NCBI RefSeq assembly: GCF_027988105.1
Contig: NZ_JAQJZJ010000003.1
Location: 186,001 to 250,000, forward strand
DNA from: Pseudomonas aestuarii
GTDB lineage: Bacteria > Pseudomonadota > Gammaproteobacteria > Pseudomonadales > Pseudomonadaceae
Length of the DNA: 64,000 bases
Direction: 5' to 3'
Positions 44,559 to 52,801 of the stretch are shown piece by piece. Under the pieces are notes generated by a model. The model searched no databases. It had not been told where the DNA came from and saw nothing but the letters and a program-made list of their open reading frames with translations. Within the stretch, counting starts at the first letter, position 1. Each line of letters begins with the position of its first letter. The position numbers and the translations under genes are program-made.

Positions 44559-45632
44559 ATGCGAGAACTATTCGAATCGACCATCGAGCGTCTGCTCGCC
44601 GACTTTGCCACGCCGGAATACGTGCTCGGCTGCGAAGGCGGCGAGTGGCCGGCCGAACTTTGGGCGGCTGTCGAAGCATCCGGCTTCACGCTGGCGGCCG
44701 TACCGGAAACCCTGGGTGGCGCCGAGGCCGGCTGGGCCGACCTCTACGTGTTGGCCCGCGCGGCGGGCCGCTTTGCTGCACCGATCCCGTTGGGTGAGGC
44801 ACTATTGGGCAACTGGTTGCTCGGCAAGGCGGGCCTTGAGGCGCAGACCGGCATTCTTAGCTTCGCCGCGGAGGCCAGCCTGAGCCTGCGTGATGGGGCA
44901 GTGGATGGGGATATGCATGACGTGCCCTGGGGCCGCCATGCACAAACTCTGGTGGCCATCGCCGATCGCAACAGCGCGACGCCGAGCGTGGTGCTGCTGT
45001 CCACCGCCAGCGCTGCCAGCCAGACGCTGAGCCTGAATGTGGCCGGCGAACCGCGCGACAGTCTGCACTTCAGCGGTGCCCAGGTGCTGGCCTGTGCGCC
45101 TCTGCCCGAGTCGCTGTCGGCCGACGTGTTGCAGTTGGGCGGCGCACTGCTGCGTTCGGCGCAGATCGCCGGCGCGCTGCATGCGCTGTTGGACATGACC
45201 TCGGGATACGCCCGCGAGCGCACCCAGTTTGGCCGCCCGATTGGCGCCTTCCAGGCGATTCAGCAGCAGCTAGCGGTGTTCGCCGAACAAGCCGCAGCGG
45301 CGGGTATTGCCGCGGAAGCCGCCTTCGCCGAGTCGGATACGGTTTTTGCCACCTTTACCATCGCCGCCGCCAAGGTCAGTACCGCCGAAGCCGCCAGTGT
45401 TGGCGCTGGGATCGCGCATTCGGTGCACGGCGCCATCGGTTTCACCCAGGAGTACTCGCTGCACCTGTTGTCGCGACGCCTATGGGCGTGGCGCAGCGAA
45501 TACGGTTCGGCGAGCCTGTGGAGTCAGCGCATCGGTCAGATGGTCTGCGGGGCGGGTGGCGAAGGCTACTGGTCGCTGTTGACCGGCCACGCCAGCCAAC
45601 AGCTAGCTACTCTTGAGAGGAAATCGGCATGA
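44559..45632 (+). CDS. acyl-CoA dehydrogenase-like protein, probable small partner
   Basis: A 357-residue family member. The N-terminal half is divergent and lacks the MSEPxxGSD flavin motif of its neighbours, while the C-terminal half keeps RERTQFGRPIGAFQAIQQ and HGAIGFTQEYSLHLLSRRLW. The GGTxE loop is missing at the end. This matches the subunit of heteromeric dehydrogenases that does not carry the full active site. The stop overlaps the enoyl-CoA hydratase ATG (ATGA). Confidence 0.88.
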   Translation: MRELFESTIERLLADFATPEYVLGCEGGEWPAELWAAVEASGFTLAAVPETLGGAEAGWADLYVLARAAGRFAAPIPLGEALLGNWLLGKAGLEAQTGILSFAAEASLSLRDGAVDGDMHDVPWGRHAQTLVAIADRNSATPSVVLLSTASAASQTLSLNVAGEPRDSLHFSGAQVLACAPLPESLSADVLQLGGALLRSAQIAGALHALLDMTSGYARERTQFGRPIGAFQAIQQQLAVFAEQAAAAGIAAEAAFAESDTVFATFTIAAAKVSTAEAASVGAGIAHSVHGAIGFTQEYSLHLLSRRLWAWRSEYGSASLWSQRIGQMVCGAGGEGYWSLLTGHASQQLATLERKSA

Positions 45633-46429
45633 GTGCCTTCCTGCAGATCGAGCGCGATGGCGGCATCGTCACCGTGCGTATGAACCACCCGGAAACACGC
45701 AACGCGCTGACTTCACCGGAACAGATCCAGGAGTTCGTTGACCTCTGTGCCGAACTGCGCCGCGATCATTCGGTAAGAGTAATGGTGCTTACCGGCAACG
45801 GTAGCGCCTTTTGTGCCGGTGGCAACGTCAAGGACATGCGCGAGCGCGGTGGAATCTTCGCCGGTTCGCCGTATGAATTGCGCAATAACTACCGCGACGG
45901 CATCCAGCGCATTCCGCTGGCGCTGTACGAGCTGGATATCCCGGTCATCGCCGCGGTCAACGGTCCGGCAATCGGCGCCGGTCTGGACCTGGCCTGTATG
46001 TGCGACATTCGCCTGGCTTCCAGTAAGGCGTTGTTCGCGGAAAGTTTCGTGCGCCTGGGGATCGTTCCCGGCGACGGTGGTGCCTGGCTGTTGCCGCGCA
46101 TCATCGGTATTCCCAAGGCCAGCCTGCTGGCCTTCACCGGCGACACCATCGACGCCGCCAAGGCGCTGGACTGGGGGTTGGTGGAGCAGGTCTGTACTCC
46201 TGAAACCCTGCAGGCCGAAGCGCACGCGCTGGCTCAGCGCATAGCCAGCAACCCCGGCCATGCCCTGCGTCTGTGCAAGCGCCTGCTGCGCGAAGGCCAG
46301 CACATGCGTCTGGATTCGCTGCTGGAGCTGTCTGCCGCCTATCAGTCGCTGGCCCATCACACGGAAGACCACCATGAGGCCGTCGGCGCCTTTATGGACA
46401 AGCGCAAGCCTGACTACCAGGACCGTTGA
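45629..46429 (+). CDS. enoyl-CoA hydratase/isomerase
   Basis: A 266-residue crotonase-fold protein. The oxyanion-hole segments are SAFCAGGNVKDM and NGPAIGAGLDLACMCDIRLAS. The catalytic Glu region follows in ESFVRLGIVPGDGGAWLLPR. It would hydrate the 2-enoyl-CoA made by the dehydrogenases encoded next to it. Start coupled to the preceding gene. Confidence 0.93.
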   Translation: MSAFLQIERDGGIVTVRMNHPETRNALTSPEQIQEFVDLCAELRRDHSVRVMVLTGNGSAFCAGGNVKDMRERGGIFAGSPYELRNNYRDGIQRIPLALYELDIPVIAAVNGPAIGAGLDLACMCDIRLASSKALFAESFVRLGIVPGDGGAWLLPRIIGIPKASLLAFTGDTIDAAKALDWGLVEQVCTPETLQAEAHALAQRIASNPGHALRLCKRLLREGQHMRLDSLLELSAAYQSLAHHTEDHHEAVGAFMDKRKPDYQDR

Positions 46430-46458
46430 GACCACCAACCGAATTTGGAGTGATAGTT

Positions 46459-47583
46459 ATGCGTGCCGTTTTCCGAGAAGACCACAATATGTTCCGCGAA
46501 ATGGCGCGGCGTTTCGTAGACCGCGAAATCGTCCCGCACCTACCTGAATGGGAAAAAAATGGCATCGTGCCCAAGGACGTCTGGCTCAAGGCCGGCGAAC
46601 TGGGATTGCTGTGCTCGACCGTGCCCGAGGAGTACGGCGGTTCAGGTGGTGATTTCGGTCACTCGGCGGTGATGATTGAGGAGCTGGCCAGGGCTAACGC
46701 TACCGCAGTGGGCTTCACCACCCATTCGGAGATAGTCGCGCCCTACATCGTGGCCTACGGCAGTGAAGAGCAGAAGCTCAAGTGGCTGCCGCGCATGGTC
46801 AGCGGCGAGCTGATCGGGGTGATCGCCATGAGCGAGCCGGGCATCGGCAGCGATTTGCGCTCCATGCGCACCCTGGCCCGCCGTGATGGCGAGGATTACA
46901 TCGTCTCAGGACAGAAGACCTTCATCACCAACGGTGGCAACGCCGGGCTGATGGTCACCGCGACCAAGCTCAATCCGGCGGCCAAGGAGCTGACGCTGAT
47001 CTGTATCGAGGAGGACCGCAAAGGGTTTTCCAAGGGTCGCTTGCTGGAGAAAATCGGCTTGAAGGGCCAGGACACCGCCGAGCTGTTCTTCGACGAAGTG
47101 CGGGTGCCGGCCAGCAACCGTCTGGGCGAGGAAGGGCTGGGCTTCAAGTACCTCACCCACCAGTTGGCCTGGGAGCGCCTGATCATCGCCATTCGCGCGG
47201 CGCAGTCGATCCATACCCTGCTGGAGGAAACCATCGAATACACCCGTGAGCGCAAGGTGTTTGGCAAGCCGGTGCTGGACTTCCAAAACACCCGCTTCAA
47301 GCTCGCCGAGGCCAAAGCACAGGCGACCATGCTGCGCGTGTTCGTCGACGATTGCCTGGCCAAGGTGATGTGCGGTGAGCTGGCGGCAGACACCGCGGCC
47401 ATGGCCAAGCTGCTTGGCTCGGAGATGCAGGGCAAGCTGCTCGACGAGTTCCTCCAGTTGCATGGCGGCTATGGTTTCATGAGCGAGTACAAGATCAGCC
47501 GTGCCTGGGTAGACGCGCGGGTTGCCCGCATCTATGGCGGGACTTCGGAAATCATGAAGGAAATCATCGGTCGGACCCTTTAA
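46459..47583 (+). CDS. acyl-CoA dehydrogenase
   Basis: A 374-residue complete acyl-CoA dehydrogenase: AMSEPGIGSDL, TRERKVFGKPVLDFQNTRFK, QLHGGYGFMSEY and the C-terminal IYGGTSEIMKEIIGRTL. ATG 46459 has TTGGAG upstream; an upstream TTG at 46426 overlapping the hydratase is a poorer choice. It is the last of four genes in the operon starting at 43408. Unlike the pair at 43408/44559 it looks like a conventional homotetrameric enzyme. Confidence 0.93.
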   Translation: MRAVFREDHNMFREMARRFVDREIVPHLPEWEKNGIVPKDVWLKAGELGLLCSTVPEEYGGSGGDFGHSAVMIEELARANATAVGFTTHSEIVAPYIVAYGSEEQKLKWLPRMVSGELIGVIAMSEPGIGSDLRSMRTLARRDGEDYIVSGQKTFITNGGNAGLMVTATKLNPAAKELTLICIEEDRKGFSKGRLLEKIGLKGQDTAELFFDEVRVPASNRLGEEGLGFKYLTHQLAWERLIIAIRAAQSIHTLLEETIEYTRERKVFGKPVLDFQNTRFKLAEAKAQATMLRVFVDDCLAKVMCGELAADTAAMAKLLGSEMQGKLLDEFLQLHGGYGFMSEYKISRAWVDARVARIYGGTSEIMKEIIGRTL

Positions 47584-47643
47584 ACCACTATTCGCCGGTC
47601 CTGAAGCAACTCCACAGGCAAGGTGAGCATTTGGGGACATGTT

Positions 47644-48510
47644 ATGTCGCTTATCTTTCGCAATGCTGTGCTGCTGCTTGTGGGGCTGTTTGTTCTGCCG
47701 CAGGCCTTCGCCCAAGATGCGCCTGCAGAGCGCTACGCGGCTGAGGCCGAGCGGGCGAATCGGCTGTTGAACAAGGCCGTAGCGTTTTATCAGGAGAAGG
47801 GCGATGCGGCGCTGGCCGTGTTCAGCCGGCAGGGCGAGTTCATCGACGGCGAGCTGTACGTCTATGTGCTGGATACCGCTGGGGTGATGCTGGCCAGCGG
47901 TGGGCCTTCGGTGAATCTGGTCGGGCGCAATATCAGTAGCGCACTGAACGAAGAACTCAACGCGGCGTTCCAGGAGGCGTTGCGCCTGCCTGACAGCGGT
48001 GCGGTACACCGCGCCGAATACCGCTGGCTGAACTGGAATGACGGTAAAGTCGAACGCAAGCACGTGTTCTTTCAGCGTGTCGACGAACGCGTCTTTGCGG
48101 TTGGTTACTATGTGCCGCGCGCCAGTTCGGAAGAGGCGGAGGTTCTGCTGGAACGGGCTGCTGCTGCCGTGGCCGAGAACCCCCAGGAAACCTTCAAGCG
48201 CATCAACAGCCTGGATGCGGATTTCATTCGCGACGATCTTTATGTGTTCGTAGCCGATCTGCGCACGGAGCGCTATGTCGCGCATGGCTACAACCTGAGA
48301 CTGGTTGGCACCAACTTCCGTGCCGTGCAGTCGGTCGATCATGTGCCTATCGGCGAGCAGATGCTCAAGATCGTCAACGGTAAAGGCGAGGGCGAGCTCA
48401 CTTACCTGTGGCGCAACCCGGTGACGGGGCGCAGCGAGACAAAGCACACCTTGATCCGTAAGGTCGGCGACTATGCGGTTGCGGCGGGGTATTACCAGAA
48501 GCCGCTCTGA
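47644..48510 (+). CDS. periplasmic protein with two Cache-like domains
   Basis: A 288-residue secreted protein. The signal peptide MSLIFRNAVLLLVGLFVLPQAFA ends before QD. Two repeated Cache-type modules follow, each with an ELYVYVLD/DLYVFVAD strand, a LVGRN/LVGTN turn and a final FAVGYYV/AVAAGYY strand. It has no membrane or output domain. It may bind small ligands for the nearby chemoreceptor or a kinase elsewhere; this is inference. It lies 60 bp after the acyl-CoA dehydrogenase. Confidence 0.8.
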   Translation: MSLIFRNAVLLLVGLFVLPQAFAQDAPAERYAAEAERANRLLNKAVAFYQEKGDAALAVFSRQGEFIDGELYVYVLDTAGVMLASGGPSVNLVGRNISSALNEELNAAFQEALRLPDSGAVHRAEYRWLNWNDGKVERKHVFFQRVDERVFAVGYYVPRASSEEAEVLLERAAAAVAENPQETFKRINSLDADFIRDDLYVFVADLRTERYVAHGYNLRLVGTNFRAVQSVDHVPIGEQMLKIVNGKGEGELTYLWRNPVTGRSETKHTLIRKVGDYAVAAGYYQKPL

Positions 48511-48635
48511 GTTCGGCTGAGTCGCGGGCACCATCCACCCGAGTACCCGCGCAGGCGCAACGAACTCACGCCGGCACTGATCGGTGGTTCAGGCTGGCGT
48601 AAGAGGGCAACGCCTGTCGAGGATTCAGCCGTCCC

Positions 48636-49526
48636 ATGATCTATCTCCTGCCTGTGCTGGCCGCGCTTATCTGGGCCGGCAGTACCGTGGTCAATCGCCT
48701 GGCGGTCGGCGCTATCGAGCCCGCGGCCATTTCCTTCTACCGTTGGCTGCTGGCCTTTGTGCTACTCAGTCCCTGGCTGTTGCCCGGGGTTTGGCGGCAA
48801 CGGCAGTTGATCGCTCGGCATTTCTGGCAGCTGTTCATCCTTGGTGTGCTCGGCATGGCGCTGTACCAATCGCTGGCCTATTTCGCGGCGCATACGGTTT
48901 CAGCGATGTCGATGGGTTTGATTCTGGGAACCATGCCGCTGTTGACCATTTTTCTGGCCATCCCGCTGTTGCGCACCCGGCCCACTCCGGGCGTCTGCTT
49001 GGGCGGGCTGCTTTCATTTGTTGGCTTAGCGCTGCTGATCAGCGCGGGAAAACCCAGCCAGCTGTGGACCGAGGGGATGGGCTCGGGCGAGTTGATGATG
49101 CTCATGGCCTCGATCTCCTATGCCTTGTATTGCCTGCTGCTGAAGCGCTGGCAATTGCCGGTTTCTACCTGGGTATCTCTCTATGTGCAGATCTTCTGTG
49201 GCCTGATGGTGCTGATTTCGCCATTCCTGCTTGCGCCGTCGGTGCAACTGACCGCGCAGAACATGCCCTTGGTGGTCTACGCAGGGCTTTTCGCATCAGG
49301 GTTGGCACCGGGCTTATGGAATCACGCACTGGGCATTCTGGGCGCAGAGAGGATCGCCATATTCATGAACCTGGTGCCGCTGCTCACCGCCGTGCTCGCG
49401 GTGCTCATGCTGGACGAGGCCCTGCACGGTTACCACACCATCGGTGGCGGGCTGATCCTGTGCGGTATTGCGCTGGCGCAGGGACGGCCCAAGCCAGCCG
49501 TCGAGCGACTGCCGCAGGGCGACTGA
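48636..49526 (+). CDS. EamA/DMT-family transporter
   Basis: A 296-residue membrane protein with ten predicted helices in two EamA repeats (helix 1 IYLLPVLAALIWAGSTVVNRLAV; second repeat from about residue 150). The family exports amino acids or metabolites. It is not obviously linked to the pathway and may mark the end of the core cluster. Confidence 0.87.
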   Translation: MIYLLPVLAALIWAGSTVVNRLAVGAIEPAAISFYRWLLAFVLLSPWLLPGVWRQRQLIARHFWQLFILGVLGMALYQSLAYFAAHTVSAMSMGLILGTMPLLTIFLAIPLLRTRPTPGVCLGGLLSFVGLALLISAGKPSQLWTEGMGSGELMMLMASISYALYCLLLKRWQLPVSTWVSLYVQIFCGLMVLISPFLLAPSVQLTAQNMPLVVYAGLFASGLAPGLWNHALGILGAERIAIFMNLVPLLTAVLAVLMLDEALHGYHTIGGGLILCGIALAQGRPKPAVERLPQGD

Positions 49527-49589
49527 CCTGACCGACCAATCGCTCTGAAAGCTGGGTGTAGCGCAGACTGTACGGAGCAGTAGGTGGGC

Positions 49590-50609
49590 TCAGAGAGGGC
49601 CGGGCGCGTCCAGCTTGAGCAGCCGGATGGCATTGCCGCTGCGGATCTTTTCACGCTCGCTGTCGTCGAGGCCCAGGCCTGCAGTGAGATCGCCATGGTC
49701 GTAGGCGCCGCCGAAATTGGTGCCGTAGACCAGCCTGTCCACCCCGACCACCTCCGCAACGCCGCGGCGCAGGCCCGGCGCATGGACATCGAGATCGAAA
49801 TAGAAGTTGTTCATGTAATCCATGAGTGGCTTCTGATTGCGGGCATCCGGCGCCATGGCGCGGTTCAGCTCGCTAAGCCGGCCCAGTTGGAACACCGCCA
49901 TACCGCCGGCATGGGTGATGTAGGCCTTGAGGGTGGGGAAGGTGTCCAGCGCGCCACCACAGATCAGGTACCAGAAGAACAGGGTTTCATCGACACAATC
50001 GCCGACGATGGAGGTCGTCTCGAACTTGTCGTCGGTATGCTTTTCGCCCCAGTACATCGACTGATTGAAGCCATGCACCATGATAGGCACATCCAGTTGG
50101 GCGATCTTTTCCCAAACCGGGAACAGGCGTTCGTCGTGCGTCTCGATGCCGTTGAAATTAGTCCCGCCCACGCAGACACCCTTGGCCCCCAACTGGGTGA
50201 CGGCACGCTCGATTTCCTCCACCGCGGCATCCGGCTCGGCCAGGTTGGCATGGCACCAGAAGTCGAAGTGCGCCGGATCCTGACGGCAGTAGGCGGACAT
50301 TTCATCGTTGCAGATCCGCGCGTACTCGTTACCGAATTCGCCGGCCCAGTACATGAAAGCATGCGAGGGGGCAGACAACACCAGCTTGTCCACACCGCGT
50401 TCGGCCATCAGCTTGCGCCGACTCGCGTGAGTCATGCGCGCCAGCAGGTTGGCTTCGGCCTCTGCATCGTTGGCGGCCTTGGACGGTTGCTTGGTGCCAA
50501 GGGAGAAGTGGCCGACGGTGAAACCGCTGGTCTTCATGAACGGGCCCCAGAACTCATGGCGGTTGAGCATTCCCTTCGTCACGAGATGGGCATGGATATC
50601 GATCAGCAC
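49590..50609 (-). CDS. ACMSD-type amidohydrolase (339 aa)
   Basis: A relative of 35852-36928 with IDIHAHLV (HxH), MVHGFNQS and ITHAGG. The metal-Asp position again reads Asn (YGTNFGG). I place the start at GTG 50609 because GAGGAGT lies 5 nt upstream and the N-terminus then matches the paralogue; an ATG at 50633 is upstream of that ribosome site. It is divergent from the SDR at 50779, with the best palindrome of the set between them. Confidence 0.86.
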   Translation of the reverse strand: MLIDIHAHLVTKGMLNRHEFWGPFMKTSGFTVGHFSLGTKQPSKAANDAEAEANLLARMTHASRRKLMAERGVDKLVLSAPSHAFMYWAGEFGNEYARICNDEMSAYCRQDPAHFDFWCHANLAEPDAAVEEIERAVTQLGAKGVCVGGTNFNGIETHDERLFPVWEKIAQLDVPIMVHGFNQSMYWGEKHTDDKFETTSIVGDCVDETLFFWYLICGGALDTFPTLKAYITHAGGMAVFQLGRLSELNRAMAPDARNQKPLMDYMNNFYFDLDVHAPGLRRGVAEVVGVDRLVYGTNFGGAYDHGDLTAGLGLDDSEREKIRSGNAIRLLKLDAPGPL

Positions 50610-50677
50610 GGCGTACTCCTCAGGATGGGTCATAGGGCGCGGGCATCGATTTCTGCGCCAGATCTTCTAATATTATT

Positions 50678-50702
50678 TGAACATATTTAAAAAGTTTGTT
50701 CA
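50678..50702. promoter_or_regulatory. cluster operator-like palindrome (site 10, perfect)
   Basis: TGAACA, 13 bp, TGTTCA: exact inverted half-sites, placed midway between the divergent starts at 50609 and 50779. It marks the right end of the putative regulon. Confidence 0.7.
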
Positions 50703-50778
50703 TATAGTTTGTGCGCGTTCATCCTCCCAGGGACGGATGGCGGCACATTTCGCGGTCTATCGAACCCGGAGAACAACA

Positions 50779-51618
50779 ATGAGCAAAATATGGTTCGTTA
50801 CGGGAGCTTCCCGTGGCATAGGCGCGGAAATCGTCAAAGCGGCGCTGGCGGCAGGCGACAATGTGGTGGCGACAGGACGCGACCTTGCCCGTCTCGAGCG
50901 ATTGTTCGAGGCGTATGGCGATCGTGTGCTGTCGTTGCAATTGGACGTCGCCGAGGAAAGTCAGGCATTTTCGGCGGTCGAGGCGGCAGTGCAGCGTTTC
51001 GGGCGCATCGACGTCGCCGTGAACAACGCAGGGTATGGGCAACTGGGTCCCTTCGAGGAAAACGACGCCGAAGCGGCCGAGCGGCAGTTCGCGACCAATG
51101 TTTTCGGTACGTTCCATGTATGCCGTGCGGTGCTCCCGGTGATGCGCCGGCAGCGGGGCGGGCACATCTTCAACATCTCGTCGATCGCTGGTGTGGCCGG
51201 CATGGGCGGCGCCGCGTTGTACTGCTCGGCGAAATTCGCGGTGGAAGGTTTCTCCGAATCGCTCGCACAGGAGGTGGCGCAATTCGGCATCCGCGTCACC
51301 ATCGTCGAGCCAGGGGCCTTCCGTACCGACTTCCTTGATGTGAGCTCGGCCGCCCTGGGCGGCAAAGGCCTGGAGGACTATGCCGGGTTCAGTAGCAAGA
51401 TCAAAGCGTCGTCAGAAGCCAACAACCACAAGCAGGCAGGCGATCCCGCCAAACTGGGCGCGGTGCTGGTGCGCTTGGCCGCCGAAGAAAAACCACCACT
51501 GCGCTATCAGGCCGGCACCGATGCCCTGCAAGTGGTGACCGGCAAACTGGCGGCAATGGCTCAGGAGATCGAACAGTGGCGTGATCTATCGGTATTGACC
51601 GATGGAGACTTCAGATGA
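50779..51618 (+). CDS. short-chain dehydrogenase/reductase
   Basis: A 279-residue SDR with cofactor motif TGASRGIG, NNAG, catalytic Ser in NISSIAG and YCSAK, all at standard spacing. The extended C-terminus resembles the oxidoreductases that act on large hydrophobic alcohols. ATG 50779 follows GGAGAACAAC; the upstream frame from 50677 runs through the palindrome. It is the last gene of the regulon. Confidence 0.88.
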   Translation: MSKIWFVTGASRGIGAEIVKAALAAGDNVVATGRDLARLERLFEAYGDRVLSLQLDVAEESQAFSAVEAAVQRFGRIDVAVNNAGYGQLGPFEENDAEAAERQFATNVFGTFHVCRAVLPVMRRQRGGHIFNISSIAGVAGMGGAALYCSAKFAVEGFSESLAQEVAQFGIRVTIVEPGAFRTDFLDVSSAALGGKGLEDYAGFSSKIKASSEANNHKQAGDPAKLGAVLVRLAAEEKPPLRYQAGTDALQVVTGKLAAMAQEIEQWRDLSVLTDGDFR

Positions 51619-51716
51619 CGTGCGCAGCAGTTCGGCTGCGTGCCTTGTCACCAGCGTGAGGGCTTGAATTGTAGGTCATCGACCTGCGTGGACAGAGCCT
51701 GTAAAGGGAGAGCATT

Positions 51717-52511
51717 TTGGAACGCGAAAACAACAAGAAAAGCCGTTTGCTGAGCTACCTGTTGATACTGGTACTGCTGGCCTGTGCCCGAGGAGAAGCG
51801 CTGGCCGCGCTGAGCCGGCAGGAGCTTCAGGAAATGCGTACGCTGGCGACAATGACGACGGTCAGCGTGCTGCTCTACTACAACCTCAATGGCATGCCCT
51901 ATGAAGCCGAGAATCTCGAATCCTTCAGCCACAACCTGGATCGACTGCGCGAGTTGTCCATGCAAGCCGGTGATGCCTCGCTCGTCGACCAGGTCCGCCT
52001 GCTAGACGATGCGGCCTCCCAGCTCAAGCAGTTGCCGCAGAGTACTGCCGATGTGCGCTCGGTGTGGCCCGCCTATACACGCTGGTTGCCGGGTGTCATC
52101 GAGGCGCATTTCCGCCTGGAGAAGTCGCTGAGCGAACGCTACGACTCGGCGCCCGAGGTGGCGCAGACACAGAGTCGATTGCATGGGCTCAGCCATGATA
52201 TTGGGCGGATGCTGCTGTCCTACCAAATGGCATCCTTCCCGAATTTCGGGGGCGATATCTGGATTCTCAATGAGCGGGGGCTAAGCGAATTGGATGCCGA
52301 TATCGAACGGTGCTTCACCGAGTTGTCCGAGCAGGACAGTACTTTTATGCAGGCGCTGAAGGTTCCACTTCGAGACTATCGCTTCGTTCGCAAGCGCGTG
52401 CTCAATCCTGTTGGAAACTGGGCCCCTAATGCTGTGGAGCGCTATCTGGCGCAAGCTATGCGTAGTGTGGATAGCCAAGTACGAGCCCTGAGCAGTAGCG
52501 CCCCTGGGTAA
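51717..52511 (+). CDS. secreted helical protein of unknown function (TTG start)
   Basis: A 264-residue protein starting at TTG, 6 nt after GGGAGAG; no ATG gives the full signal sequence. Residues 8-30 form a signal peptide (KKSRLLSYLLILVLLACA), with LLAC as a possible lipobox. The rest is predicted mainly helical, with many charged residues. I do not recognise the family. It follows the last regulon gene by 98 bp. Confidence 0.65.
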   Translation: MERENNKKSRLLSYLLILVLLACARGEALAALSRQELQEMRTLATMTTVSVLLYYNLNGMPYEAENLESFSHNLDRLRELSMQAGDASLVDQVRLLDDAASQLKQLPQSTADVRSVWPAYTRWLPGVIEAHFRLEKSLSERYDSAPEVAQTQSRLHGLSHDIGRMLLSYQMASFPNFGGDIWILNERGLSELDADIERCFTELSEQDSTFMQALKVPLRDYRFVRKRVLNPVGNWAPNAVERYLAQAMRSVDSQVRALSSSAPG

Positions 52512-52801
52512 GCAGCTCTGCCATAGTGGCTTGCAATTCGATGGCCCAACACCTAGAGCGGAGGGGCTTGATCGTAATGCCTGGAGATTTACTCATTCCA
52601 GAAACTGGAAAATGCAATGTCCGACCACAAGAGGTTGTTTGCCCGTAAGGGCAGGGCATACGCAGCGCGGTAGTTGCAGCTTAACTATTGGCTTAAATAG
52701 TTTCAGAGTCATGGACTATTTGCAGCGCCAATAGTCGAGAAGAACCCGCGGGGAGGGCGCTTCTCCGTGAATTGATTATGCCAAGCTTGCCGACCTCAAA
52801 C
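52512..52801. other. 290-bp gene-poor stretch with inverted repeats and two KOPS-like octamers
   Basis: No credible gene. ACTATTGGC (52684-52692) is repeated inverted at 52727-52735, and GGGCAGGG (52649-52656) and GGGGAGGG (52750-52757) fit the KOPS consensus GGGNAGGG, both on the plus strand toward dif. Lower GC than the flanks. Confidence 0.5.
52684..52735. repeat. 9-bp inverted repeat around a 34-bp centre
   Basis: ACTATTGGC and GCCAATAGT are exact complements; function unknown. It could be a hairpin or the remnant of a mobile element end. Confidence 0.45.

Noticed and set aside
46906..48534. 542-codon minus-strand ORF
   Set aside because: It is antisense to the acyl-CoA dehydrogenase and Cache genes, with no family resemblance or ribosome site.
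52678..52735. GCTTAAC fitting the integron attC R'' box
   Set aside because: No matching GTTRRRY partner is found at a suitable distance.
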